Below, one piece after another: positions 8,978 to 18,686 of a DNA stretch of 40,685 nucleotides. The stretch is from the NCBI GenBank assembly GCA_020723065.1, contig DYJP01000007.1, forward strand, positions 1 through 40,685. Direction: 5' to 3'. The stretch comes from Candidatus Micrarchaeum sp. (lineage in GTDB: Archaea; Micrarchaeota; Micrarchaeia; CABMEP01). Every line of letters starts with the position of its first letter. Within the stretch, counting starts at the first letter, position 1. The notes under the pieces are model-generated. The model saw nothing but the letters and a program-made list of their open reading frames with translations. It searched no databases and was not told the DNA's origin. The position numbers were made by a program, and so were the translations under genes.

Positions 8978-10075
8978 ATGGAACTAAAGATCTGTAGAAA
9001 ATGCTGGAAAAGAAATGGAATAGCAAAGCCGAAAGCCGATTTAATTTCAAAAGAAGAGGAATGTCCGCTCTGCCTCGGCTCTTTTTTGAGAATAGAGGAA
9101 ATAAGCCGAATGATAAAGTCTGAACTGGATTCTACGCCTGAAATAAGCAGCTTCAGTATAGGAACCAAGATTCCGAAGGAAAGCGAAAACATAGAGGAAA
9201 GAATTTGGGAAGACATAGACATAAGAAATGCAAAAAGCATCAAGGCGGAACTGAACACCGAAATAGGCAGATGGATAGAAAAAAATTCAAGATACAGATT
9301 CAGCCTGGACCCGGATGTAAGAATAATTTACGATTCAAAAAAGAACTCTGTGGAGAAGCAGATAACTTCACTTTATATTTATGGATACTACAACAAGCTA
9401 CAGAGAATGATAAGGCAAACGAAGAGGGCGGACTCTGAAGATGAGTCTGTAGAGGGGCTGATAGAAGGCCCGATAATCGAAAGCATCGGCGGTATTAAAG
9501 CTGTACTTCATGGATCCGGCAGGGAAGACATAGATGTCCTAATGCTTGGAGAAGGCAGGCCTTTCGTGCTTGAAGTGATTGCACCAGGAAAAAGAAGGAT
9601 AAGTCGGACCCTTCTGAAAAGGATTGAGAATAAAATAAATGTTCAGAACAAAGGTAAAATTGCTGTTAAATTGAAGAAATTGTGTAAAAAAGAGCTTATT
9701 GCAATAATAAAAAGAGCAAAGTTCGACAAAGAATACGAAGCAATCATAGAGCTAGACAAACCGATAACAAAAGAAGAAATGAAAAAGATCCCAAGCAAGA
9801 TCCTTCTTATGCAAAGAACGCCCATCCGAGTCGCAAATAGAAGAGCGGATCTGATAAGAAAAAGAAAGATAAAAAGCATAAAGATGATATGGATAGACAA
9901 TAGGCATTTCAAGGCAAACATACTATCTCAGTCCGGAACCTATATAAAAGAATTCATCAGCGGAGACAATGGAAGGACTAATCCGAGTGTATCCTCTATC
10001 CTGGGAAGGAAAGCCTTCTGCAAAGAGTTAAATGTCTTAAGGATACATAGTGAATGGCTGGACGATTTCTGGTAA
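8978..10075 (+). CDS. pus10: tRNA pseudouridine synthase Pus10
   Basis: N-terminal CRKCWKRNG/CPLC Zn motif and HGSGREDIDVLMLGEGRPFVLEVIAP catalytic region. Confidence 0.92.
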   Translation: MELKICRKCWKRNGIAKPKADLISKEEECPLCLGSFLRIEEISRMIKSELDSTPEISSFSIGTKIPKESENIEERIWEDIDIRNAKSIKAELNTEIGRWIEKNSRYRFSLDPDVRIIYDSKKNSVEKQITSLYIYGYYNKLQRMIRQTKRADSEDESVEGLIEGPIIESIGGIKAVLHGSGREDIDVLMLGEGRPFVLEVIAPGKRRISRTLLKRIENKINVQNKGKIAVKLKKLCKKELIAIIKRAKFDKEYEAIIELDKPITKEEMKKIPSKILLMQRTPIRVANRRADLIRKRKIKSIKMIWIDNRHFKANILSQSGTYIKEFISGDNGRTNPSVSSILGRKAFCKELNVLRIHSEWLDDFW

Positions 10076-10104
10076 ATGTAATAGCCTGAAATATAGGTGA
10101 AAAA

Positions 10105-10905
10105 ATGTTGGAAATTTTGAGAATACTGATTGCACTGCTCGGAACAAGCTTGACGGCATACTATGATATATACAACAAGAAGAACGTCCCGGACGTGGTT
10201 CTGTTCGGATTTCTTGCGATAGCGCTCATGGTGAATTTGGTAGATCCGACGTACTTCATGAAACACATAGTAGTTGCCGGACTGATAACTGCAATATTCT
10301 ATCTTATGTATAGGATTGGACAGCTTGGCGGTGCAGATGTCATAGTTCTTGCAGCAATATATTCTGCATTGCCTGTATTTCCTCTTTCAGAGGATGTGAT
10401 GTTCCCCTCAATTTTAGTTATTGTTTCAATAGCCACTGTACTTGCTTCGTTATGGATACTTTTCAAGCATTTGCCAGGGCTCCTGAGAAGAACGTTCAAA
10501 GGCAAGATCAAATTTAATCTATATCAAATGATACAGGTTGTGTTGCTAGTATTTGCGCTTGCCACCATGATCTATCTGTTCACAACATTCCCGTACATTT
10601 CTTCACTAGTAATGGCACTTATCCTACTCTTGTTCCTGGAGGCAATCTTATTCATACTATACAAGGACGAAATATCCAAATCCATGATAGTATGGACCAA
10701 AAAAGTGGAGCCGGAAGACGTGATAGCAATAGAACTCGTCAAGCCGGAACTGATAAAGAAATACAATCTTAACCGACTGATAAGCGCGCAGCAGGCAAGA
10801 GTGATGAACAAGTTGAAAGAGCAATGGCCTGTGCTGGACATGCCAATGTTCCTTCCGTTCATATTGATTGGCCTTATCGCATACATCATGATGGGGCTGG
10901 CGTAA
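10105..10905 (+). CDS. Type IV prepilin/preflagellin peptidase (A24 family)
   Basis: TM-embedded YYDIYNKKNVPD and GQLGGADVIVLAAI (GxGD-type) aspartate motifs; polytopic. Confidence 0.85.
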   Translation: MLEILRILIALLGTSLTAYYDIYNKKNVPDVVLFGFLAIALMVNLVDPTYFMKHIVVAGLITAIFYLMYRIGQLGGADVIVLAAIYSALPVFPLSEDVMFPSILVIVSIATVLASLWILFKHLPGLLRRTFKGKIKFNLYQMIQVVLLVFALATMIYLFTTFPYISSLVMALILLLFLEAILFILYKDEISKSMIVWTKKVEPEDVIAIELVKPELIKKYNLNRLISAQQARVMNKLKEQWPVLDMPMFLPFILIGLIAYIMMGLA

Positions 10906-10916
10906 GGGAGGATAAC

Positions 10917-11696
10917 ATGCATGTAATCTATTCCACACAAGACGTGGCAGGCTGCCTTATCGCTAAAAACCTAACCAAAATAAATAATGAAAGGTTCGTA
11001 GAAGGCAAAACGATAACGAAGACAGACGAATCCCTTTTAAACTCCGAGAAAATAGTTAACGCAATAAAGACGGATTTCCTGATTTTCGCAAGCAAGCACA
11101 AAAGCGAAAGCGGAAAGCCGTCTCTAACAGTGCACGTTCCAGGAAACTGGTCTTCTGCCCAGATGGGCGGAAAGGACAGACAGATCTCCTGGAACGACCC
11201 CATAAAGATGAAAGGCCTGATTTGCACCCTTTCAAGAATAGCATCTGAAAAAGGAATGAAAAAGGAAACTGAGATAACGCTGGAAGTGGATCATCACGGT
11301 CCTCTTTCTCGTACTCCGTGCGCATTCATAGAAGTCGGAAGCACCATGAATGAATGGAAAAACGAAAGATACTCAATTGCTGTCGCTGAAGCGATAGCGT
11401 ATTATGAAGAAACACTTCCTGAGCTTGAAGTCAAGAAGATTGCGGTTGGCGTGGGCGGCGGGCATTACTGCCCTGCGTTCAACAAACACGAAATAGAGGG
11501 AAATGTTGCATTCGCACATATAGTCCCGAATTACGCAGCGCCTGTCCTGGAATACGAAACTTTCATACAATCGTTTGAAAGAACAACGAAGGAAGTTGAA
11601 ACTGTTCTGATAGACTGGAAGGGCCTCAGGCAGCAGGAAAGAGCCAAGATAATCTCCTATTGCGAAAAGTACGGAAAAGAATGGGAAAGAGTGTAA
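10917..11696 (+). CDS. dtdA: D-aminoacyl-tRNA deacylase (archaeal type)
   Basis: VHVPGNW, EVDHHGPLSRTPCAFIEVGST, GVGGGHYCP signatures of archaeal DtdA. Confidence 0.92.
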   Translation: MHVIYSTQDVAGCLIAKNLTKINNERFVEGKTITKTDESLLNSEKIVNAIKTDFLIFASKHKSESGKPSLTVHVPGNWSSAQMGGKDRQISWNDPIKMKGLICTLSRIASEKGMKKETEITLEVDHHGPLSRTPCAFIEVGSTMNEWKNERYSIAVAEAIAYYEETLPELEVKKIAVGVGGGHYCPAFNKHEIEGNVAFAHIVPNYAAPVLEYETFIQSFERTTKEVETVLIDWKGLRQQERAKIISYCEKYGKEWERV

Positions 11697-11708
11697 GAGA
11701 GTGAAAAC

Positions 11709-12590
11709 ATGGAATTCCAACAGTTTGTCAATGATTATTTCATAAATCCGATAGTTGAGCACAGCGGCTACAACATGATAAACACGCTCTTCTATGCGGC
11801 CATTGCCATGGTTGCCGCCTATCTTATTTTCAAGAAGTTCAAGAAGCAGTTCACCAAGGAATTCATACTTTACACCGTCCCTTTCATACTCCTAGGCTCA
11901 ACCATAAGAGTAATAACCGATTCGATTGATTCTGGGATAGCGCAGCAGCATTCATCCGCTCTGTTCGGATTGATCGGCGCGATAGTGAACAGCGGAATAT
12001 ATGACTATGGTTTCCTCACCGTAACTCCGGGAATCTACATCCTTATCGGTTCGTTTACCCTACTTTCATTGGTTTTCAGCAACGCGCTCAGAAAGCCAAA
12101 ACTTTATCCTACGATCGGGCTTGCATTGTGGATTCCGCATTTCATAATGGTACTTTCAATGATAAACGAAGCAAGCTTTGCGCTTCTCATAGTTGTACTT
12201 TCAGCCGCACTCTTGGCATTCTCGCATGTGATTCTGAAAAAATACAAAATCAGCGGAATCGCAAGTAGGCTTGCGGTCGGAGCGCACATACTTGACGGAA
12301 CCTCAAGCTTCGTTGCGATAGAGATTTTCAACAGAGTTTCACCACAATGCGTGCAAAATGGATTCTGCTATTTTGGCCAGCACGTCGTGGAAAGGTTCTT
12401 CGGCGAGATCATGGTCTACGGGACTGCACTCTACCTTATGGTCAAGGTGCTGTTCGCAATCCTGGCATCTGTCATAATTGAAAGGGAATCCGAAGGCGAA
12501 AACGAGAAATATTTTATTTACCTCTTGATTATTATATTTGGGCTCGCGCCTGGAATAAGAAATTTCCTTAGACTGGCAATTGGAGCCTGA
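11709..12590 (+). CDS. DUF63 family polytopic membrane protein
   Basis: GSTIRVITDSID, TVTPGIYILIG, AHILDGTSSFVAIEIF patterns; multiple TM segments. Confidence 0.8.
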   Translation: MEFQQFVNDYFINPIVEHSGYNMINTLFYAAIAMVAAYLIFKKFKKQFTKEFILYTVPFILLGSTIRVITDSIDSGIAQQHSSALFGLIGAIVNSGIYDYGFLTVTPGIYILIGSFTLLSLVFSNALRKPKLYPTIGLALWIPHFIMVLSMINEASFALLIVVLSAALLAFSHVILKKYKISGIASRLAVGAHILDGTSSFVAIEIFNRVSPQCVQNGFCYFGQHVVERFFGEIMVYGTALYLMVKVLFAILASVIIERESEGENEKYFIYLLIIIFGLAPGIRNFLRLAIGA

Positions 12591-12600
12591 CTATGGTGAA

Positions 12601-13572
12601 ATGATGATTCATCTGAAAAAATATTCTCTTGCTTTAGGAATAACATTTTTTACCCTTGCATTTGTATTCAGCTCTGGTTGTCTAGAATTCGGAGAGGAAA
12701 AAGAAGTGAACAAAACAATCGTATTAAATGAAAACAAGACAACCCAGGTTTTCGAAACAATAATAAATAATATAACAGAAGAGACTGAGAAAATTTTAGA
12801 CTTGGAGCCGGAAGGCAGGATCAACCTCACAGTCAAGATATATTCAAATTTCGAAGTCGCTGAAATCAAAGGGCTCAGGTCATTAGAGCTAGAATTAGCT
12901 GGAATAAGCATAGAATCTGACAACGAAATACGTCTTATAAACGCTACCACGATAGATTTAAAGGAAACCAAAACAAAGCTCACCATGGCTACCATTGAAG
13001 TTCCACTTTCTAACTATCGTGCAATTGACGTGTCGTTGACAAAGGCAACTGGAACTTTCGAGCTCAGCAGCACCATACCTGGGATACTTTCTCAAATACA
13101 GGAAAAGGACTTAATAATAAAATCAGAAAAAAGAACCATTCCCCTCAATCAGCAGATAAACGAAAGCGCGCACATAACAATAAGATTCAATGTGGCCAAT
13201 ATTTCGTTCAGCAAGCCAACTTTCGAAAACACGTTTACAACAATTGAGATTGTAACCTATCCTTCCTGCAACACCAACTGCAATTCCCAATGCACTCAGG
13301 AAGGCAGCTTCGAAAGCTGCTACAGCAGCTGCGTACAGAACGGCAACATAGCCTGCAACGGAAAGGCAGTTGATCTCTGCAATATGAGATGCAACTGCCC
13401 TAATAGCGACTGCACTTATGCGAAAGATGAAGAATGCAGGTCCGCATGCATAGATGAAGAACAGGATCCGAATACAGAGTGCAAAGTCAATGTTATCTCA
13501 AGCTGCCCAATAGTATGCAAAGAAAAAGCAGAGTACCTTACCTGTATGAAAAATTGCAACCTGAGATGCTAA
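12601..13572 (+). CDS. Predicted lipoprotein with Cys-rich C-terminal domain
   Basis: Lipobox-like LAFVFSSGCLE; C-terminal CNTNCNSQCTQEGSFESCYSSC...CNMRCNCPNSDC...SCPIVCKEKAEYLTCMKNCNLRC. Confidence 0.75.
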   Translation: MMIHLKKYSLALGITFFTLAFVFSSGCLEFGEEKEVNKTIVLNENKTTQVFETIINNITEETEKILDLEPEGRINLTVKIYSNFEVAEIKGLRSLELELAGISIESDNEIRLINATTIDLKETKTKLTMATIEVPLSNYRAIDVSLTKATGTFELSSTIPGILSQIQEKDLIIKSEKRTIPLNQQINESAHITIRFNVANISFSKPTFENTFTTIEIVTYPSCNTNCNSQCTQEGSFESCYSSCVQNGNIACNGKAVDLCNMRCNCPNSDCTYAKDEECRSACIDEEQDPNTECKVNVISSCPIVCKEKAEYLTCMKNCNLRC

Positions 13573-13626
13573 CACTATCTTAGAAAAAGGATAGATTTTT
13601 TAATTCTCTCAGCTCTATTTTACCAT

Positions 13627-14259
13627 ATGGCAACAGATGAATTCAAGCCAGTAGTAAAAGAACAGGAATTCGTTGAAAGAAGAAACGAGTTAAATATACT
13701 CAATGACAAGATTAAACTACTAGAACTGATAATAGACAGATACAGATCCACAATAGAGCAAAGCGAAACAAAGACGATAGCAGATATCAAGGCACTTATC
13801 AATCCAAGCGATGAAACGGTCAAAAGAATAGTATCTGAAATCACTGAAGAGTTCAAGCCGTATATATACGAGCAAAATTTCCTTGCAGCATCTAAGAAAG
13901 CACACGAATATGTAAGGAAGATACGAACTATAAAGACTCCGATCGACTTCTGGCTCATGCCAAAAGATGTTGTAAAGCTGAGAGCAGGAGATCCTATGGA
14001 CAAGGCTGTGCTCTTATGCTCTATCCTCATGGGACTGGACAATTATGATGTTTTTGTGATAGTAGGAGTCAATGATGGAACCAAGGTTGTCGTGACTTTC
14101 AAGCACAACGAAATCTGGTATCTTATGGACCCAATAAGCAACGGAATGATAAGCGGGAAGAAAGAAGACATAATCGAACAGTGGCTGGGAGACGAAGACA
14201 ATATTTATGAGTTTAACAACGTGCACTACAATCAGATAAAGGAGAGTGAACGTGAATGA
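13627..14259 (+). CDS. Transglutaminase-like-fold protein, apparently without catalytic Cys/His
   Basis: FWLMPKDVVKLRAGDPMDKAVLLCSILMGLDNYDVFVIVGVNDGTKVVVTFKHNEIWYLMDP resembles the transglutaminase-like core. Confidence 0.55.
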   Translation: MATDEFKPVVKEQEFVERRNELNILNDKIKLLELIIDRYRSTIEQSETKTIADIKALINPSDETVKRIVSEITEEFKPYIYEQNFLAASKKAHEYVRKIRTIKTPIDFWLMPKDVVKLRAGDPMDKAVLLCSILMGLDNYDVFVIVGVNDGTKVVVTFKHNEIWYLMDPISNGMISGKKEDIIEQWLGDEDNIYEFNNVHYNQIKESERE

Positions 14260-14912
14260 TAGAGGTAAGAGTAAACAAGAACTACCTTTTTTCGCTTTGG
14301 ATAAAGGCATTTCTGGTGTTGTTCATATTTTGGGGAATGGTCTACCTTATACTCATACTACTCAATTCGATAAGCCTCCAGATTGAAATCTCTTCTGGAC
14401 AGGATAACTCTTTGATTATTTTCACACTGTTTAACATAACATTTGGGCTAGCAGCCATTGGCGCATTTGTATATTACAGCCTATTAAAGAACTCTAGTAT
14501 GATCAGACTGGAAGAAGATGGAATTAAAATTATCGAAGGAATCATCAAAAGAAAAGAAACCCTTATTCCGTACAAAGAAATCAAGAATGCACACTGCGAC
14601 GAGGATTCTCTCTCAATAGTGGACAATTTTCTCAAGATTTCCATAGTGAAGATCCATGCCTCGGAAACGGTGAGCATGGTGGGAATCTCAAACGGAACTG
14701 ACTTGGTGAACGAGATAAACCACATGGCAGAGCTCAACAAGGAAATCAAGTCTGACCCGATAACAATTCTCATGGAAGAGGTCAAGTCACTTAAAAATGA
14801 GATAGCAGATTTAAAGGAAAAGATACAGAAAGTAAAAGAGCAGAAGAAGCCGGAAACGATTGAAAAAAAGAAGAAGTTCAAGATCGGTCCGTTTAACGAA
14901 ATAATCAACTGA
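14256..14912 (+). CDS. Membrane protein with bacterial PH-like (bPH2/DUF304-type) region and C-terminal coiled coil
   Basis: Two N-terminal TM helices, then MIRLEEDGIKIIEGIIKRKETLIPYKEIKNAHCDEDSLSIVDNFLKISIVKIHA, coiled coil VKSLKNEIADLKEKIQKV; 4-bp overlap with preceding ORF. Confidence 0.6.
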   Translation: MIEVRVNKNYLFSLWIKAFLVLFIFWGMVYLILILLNSISLQIEISSGQDNSLIIFTLFNITFGLAAIGAFVYYSLLKNSSMIRLEEDGIKIIEGIIKRKETLIPYKEIKNAHCDEDSLSIVDNFLKISIVKIHASETVSMVGISNGTDLVNEINHMAELNKEIKSDPITILMEEVKSLKNEIADLKEKIQKVKEQKKPETIEKKKKFKIGPFNEIIN

Positions 14913-14981
14913 ACTCTTCCAGATAGATTTATATTCAGAAAATGCGCTTATTCTACAATATTCAAATATACTAGTGGTAGT

Positions 14982-15899
14982 ATGGAAGAGTCATCTATTA
15001 AAAGAAAATTCAAGGCCCATGCAAAGGTGAACCTATTTCTTGCCGTCGGAAAGACTGACAGAAGGGGATATCACATTATTAACACTGTTTTTCAACCACT
15101 CGATCTTGCAGACAAGATAATCGTGGAAAAAAGGATGGATAATGGAATAATCCTCACCAGCAACAGAAAAATCCCGCTTAATGAAAAGAACAGCGCGTAC
15201 AAAGCAATAAACATGATGTGCCAGGAGGCGAAAAAGACCCTGGAGGAAGCAAGGCTCCATATACACATCGAAAAGCATATACCATTATCCAGCGGACTTG
15301 GTGGAAGCGCAGTTGACGCGGCCCCTGTGCTAAGAGACCTTAATGAAAGATGGAACATCGGAAAGACCGATAATGAATTGGAAGCTATAGCATCTATGAT
15401 CGGAGCGGACGTTCCGCAGGCGCTTCACAAAGACACAACCTACGCTGAAAGATATGGTGACCAAATACTCGCCCACTATTCATTGCCAAAAAGATATCTG
15501 TGCATCTACGTTCCAAAGGAATACATGTCAGAGTACAAAACAAAAACTGCCGCCCTTTACAGCATGATAGATTTAGAAAGAAATGAAGAAAGGGACAAGG
15601 CCGTCATGGTAAAGAAATGTCTTATGAAAAAAGCGCTAGAAAATAAAGACTGGAATACAATAGGAAGGCTCATGCACAACGATTTTGAATTCGTAGCATT
15701 CAAGAAGTATCCTTTTTTAAGAAAGGTAAAGGAACTCTATATGAAAAACGGAGCGCACGGCGCCCTGCTTGCCGGATCCGGCGGAGCTGTATTCGGAGTG
15801 TTTGAAACGCCCGAGGAATCACTAAGGGCCTCCAACGTGATAAGTTCAAGCATAGTAAGAAGCGAATCCGGCCAGATAATACTCACGGAAACAATTTAG
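14982..15899 (+). CDS. ispE: GHMP kinase, IspE-like (4-diphosphocytidyl-2-C-methyl-D-erythritol kinase)
   Basis: AKVNLFLAVGKTDRRGYHIINTVFQPLDLADKI, IPLSSGLGGSAVDAAPVLRDLNERW, IGADVPQAL, AGSGGAVFGVFE match IspE landmarks. Confidence 0.82.
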   Translation: MEESSIKRKFKAHAKVNLFLAVGKTDRRGYHIINTVFQPLDLADKIIVEKRMDNGIILTSNRKIPLNEKNSAYKAINMMCQEAKKTLEEARLHIHIEKHIPLSSGLGGSAVDAAPVLRDLNERWNIGKTDNELEAIASMIGADVPQALHKDTTYAERYGDQILAHYSLPKRYLCIYVPKEYMSEYKTKTAALYSMIDLERNEERDKAVMVKKCLMKKALENKDWNTIGRLMHNDFEFVAFKKYPFLRKVKELYMKNGAHGALLAGSGGAVFGVFETPEESLRASNVISSSIVRSESGQIILTETI

Positions 15900-15942
15900 G
15901 ATAGGGCTTTGAAAAAAATATAAAAAGAGAAAGTAAAAAGGA

Positions 15943-16488
15943 TTAGAACTTGACTACCGGGGCCTGCCTTGCTCCTTCCTCGGCCTTGAAATACTCTTTT
16001 TTCTTGAATCCGAATAAAACGGCGACTATATTGTTCGGTACAGTCTGAATTGCCCTGTTCAAGAGGAGGACGTTGTCGTTGTAGAGCTGCCTAGAATAAG
16101 CAAGCTTGTTCTCTGTATCTAAAAGGTCCTCCTGGAGCCTGAGGAAGTTCTCACTTGCCTTGAGATTCGGGTAGTTTTCTGCAACTGCGAACAGAGTCTT
16201 GAGAGCGCCAGAAAGCATGTTGTCTGCCTGGGCGGCCTCTTTCGGAGTCTTAGCACTCATCAGCGCTGCTCTCGCATTTGTGATGTTCTCCAATGTTTCC
16301 TTCTCGTGCTTCATGTAGCCTTTCACTGTATTTACAAGATTCGGAATGAGGTCCGATCTCCTCTTCAACTGCACGTCAACCTGCGCCCATGCGTTCTCGA
16401 CATTGTTCTTAAGAACAATAAGGTTGTTGTACAGAAGAACGAAGACGATCGCTAATAGCACCAGAATCCCGATAACTATTTCTATCAA
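15943..16488 (-). CDS. lemA: LemA family protein
   Basis: N-terminal TM then [55 protein letters not shown]...[22 protein letters not shown]. Confidence 0.95.
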   Translation of the reverse strand: MIEIVIGILVLLAIVFVLLYNNLIVLKNNVENAWAQVDVQLKRRSDLIPNLVNTVKGYMKHEKETLENITNARAALMSAKTPKEAAQADNMLSGALKTLFAVAENYPNLKASENFLRLQEDLLDTENKLAYSRQLYNDNVLLLNRAIQTVPNNIVAVLFGFKKKEYFKAEEGARQAPVVKF

Positions 16489-16516
16489 AGGATCACCTTC
16501 TTAACATTAATGTAAA

Positions 16517-16687
16517 TTAAGACTTATAGACAACCAGTGGAATGACATCCTTCTCGAACTCAAGTCTTGCTATCTGGGAAGGCTCGAAAATAGCTGCCGG
16601 AAGCTCTATCACTGGGGGCGCGCCCATTGAAAGTTGGAGCGCTCTTGCGCCTATTATTCTTGCTTTTTCAAACTTAGTGTAATCCAT
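16517..16687 (-). CDS. rpoK: DNA-directed RNA polymerase subunit K (Rpb6-like), 56 aa, absent from the ORF track
   Basis: Own translation: MDYTKFEKARIIGARALQLSMGAPPVIELPAAIFEPSQIARLEFEKDVIPLVVYKS*; T.FE.ARI.GARALQ.SMGAP and A..EF....IPL.V are RpoK hallmarks. Confidence 0.93.
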   Translation of the reverse strand: MDYTKFEKARIIGARALQLSMGAPPVIELPAAIFEPSQIARLEFEKDVIPLVVYKS

Positions 16688-16784
16688 CCTATCAACCTAG
16701 ATTGAGCATATGATTAGATCAGTATATGTAATCTGTATCATATCTTTTTAAAGTTATATATTGCCTAAGAAGTTTGAAGAAAAA

Positions 16785-17708
16785 TTACCTTGATCTTCTC
16801 TTTGCTTTGCGCTTGGAAGCCTTTTCCGAAAGCTTGATCTTGGCTTTATTTGAAGATGGCCTAATTTTCTTGGAAGAAACCTTAAGTTTCTTTGAGGTAA
16901 TCTTGATTTTCTTTGAAAATTTAAACTTCATCGGCTTAACATGCTTTTGCTTTACCTTGAACATGTTCTTTGCAAGCTTTGCCTTCTTAGCTTGTTTAGC
17001 CTTTCTCAATGCGACTTTTTTAGCTTTTACATCTTTGGAATCCGCAATCGCCTGAATCATAGTTTGCTCTGCAATCTGCGCCCGCATGGCCTTGAGATGT
17101 TCTTCCTCTATCTTGCGCATCTCTTCAAACTTCTTGATGTCCTCTATAAGTATTGAGTGCTTCTCCCTAAGGTCCTTCAACTCGTCCTGATACGCCTCCT
17201 TTTCCTCTATCTCTTTTTCTATAAGCTTGTGCTCGCAATGCGGACATCTGAATGAAAGATCCATTGCCAGATCGAATTGGATAAGGTTGGTCTTTGAGCA
17301 ATTTGGACAATAGTAGAGAAGATCAGTGTTCATCTTCTCCACTTTTTGGTCAAGCTCATCTATCTTGGAGTTTATCTGTATCTGAATCACAGACAGCACG
17401 TTGGAGACATCTATCTTCCAGAGGTATGAGAACCATCCGGTGTCTCTATCTTTTATCCTCTTATATTCTGCAAGCTTGTAATTGTAAAGTTTATTTAAAA
17501 TTGCTCTCACTTCTGCAACCTTAAGCTTGCATCTGGCTGCGATGGCGTCGTCTGTCATCTCTTCCATTGCAGCCTTTATTACCTTCACGGAGTTTTCTCC
17601 AAAATTAACTGAAAAATAGTCAGTCACAAGAGGGTTGGCTAAAAGCTCATTCTCAAGCTTGAGTTGGCTCTCCAGCTTTTGACCCTCTAATTTAATTTCT
17701 TGATCCAT
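16785..17708 (-). CDS. tfe: Transcription factor E (TFIIE-alpha-like) with long basic C-terminal extension
   Basis: Winged-helix region (MTDDAIAARCKLKVAEVRAILNKLYNYKLAEYKRIKDRDTGWFSYLWKI), zinc ribbon YYCPNCSKTN...FRCPHCEHKL, coiled coil, then ~80-aa Lys-rich tail. Confidence 0.88.
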   Translation of the reverse strand: MDQEIKLEGQKLESQLKLENELLANPLVTDYFSVNFGENSVKVIKAAMEEMTDDAIAARCKLKVAEVRAILNKLYNYKLAEYKRIKDRDTGWFSYLWKIDVSNVLSVIQIQINSKIDELDQKVEKMNTDLLYYCPNCSKTNLIQFDLAMDLSFRCPHCEHKLIEKEIEEKEAYQDELKDLREKHSILIEDIKKFEEMRKIEEEHLKAMRAQIAEQTMIQAIADSKDVKAKKVALRKAKQAKKAKLAKNMFKVKQKHVKPMKFKFSKKIKITSKKLKVSSKKIRPSSNKAKIKLSEKASKRKAKRRSR

Positions 17709-17873
17709 TCAATCGTGCCTCACTATATTCTATATTTTGTTATTTAAATGCTTTTCTAAAATTTTAATCTGATATAAAAACATTGTGTTTTTTCGGCACT
17801 GTAAAAATCATTTATACTAACATAAAATTTTTAAAAAAAAATAACTAAATCAAAAAATGTAAAATTATATTTC

Positions 17874-18542
17874 CTATACTTTTTTATGACATAACCACCA
17901 GTCATAACATTCAATTTCACCTGCCTTTGCTTTCTCTAACCTTTCTTTTGCTGTCTTAATATCTGTAGCTGGTGGGACAATCACATGGTCTTTTACTATT
18001 TCGTTATTAGGCCAGTTAGCAGGCATTGCAACATTGCTTTTATCGGCAATTTGTATTGCTTCTACGATTCGTAAAATCTCATCAATATTTCTTCCTAATT
18101 CTTGTGGATAATAAAGGATAACTCTTATTTTTGCTTTATCATCAACCACAAAAACAGCCCTTACCGTGTTTGTTCCTTTTCCTGGATGAATCAAACCAAG
18201 AGTTTCAGCGAAGGCACCAGTATCGGCAATTATAGGAAATTGAATATCAACTTGAAGTTTTTCATTTATCCATTCCTCCCATTTAATGTGAGAAAAAACC
18301 TGATCAACACTCAATCCTATTAATTCACAATTCAATTCCTTAAACTTCTTGTATCTATTCTGGAAGGCAACGAATTCTGTTGTACATACTGGAGTGAAAT
18401 CCGCAGGATGACTGAAAAGAATGAACCATTTTCCTGCAAATGCTTTTGGTAATTCCATTACCCCGTGTGTTGTTTGCACTTTCATATTTGGAAAATTATC
18501 TCCAAGAAGTGGAATGCTTTGCTTTTGTTGTATATTCTCCAT
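17874..18542 (-). CDS. Peroxiredoxin (Prx6/1-Cys-type family)
   Basis: [20 protein letters not shown] active site, [49 protein letters not shown]. Confidence 0.95.
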   Translation of the reverse strand: MENIQQKQSIPLLGDNFPNMKVQTTHGVMELPKAFAGKWFILFSHPADFTPVCTTEFVAFQNRYKKFKELNCELIGLSVDQVFSHIKWEEWINEKLQVDIQFPIIADTGAFAETLGLIHPGKGTNTVRAVFVVDDKAKIRVILYYPQELGRNIDEILRIVEAIQIADKSNVAMPANWPNNEIVKDHVIVPPATDIKTAKERLEKAKAGEIECYDWWLCHKKV

Positions 18543-18686
18543 ATTTTCACCTCAATTTGTTAAACTTTTTTATATTATATTATTATATTATACTTTTAAA
18601 TTGTATTAGTTTAAGGATCTATAGAATTCTTATTGCCATTATCTTCATAAATTCCTTGAAAATATTCTACAAGCGCCTATTTCTTT

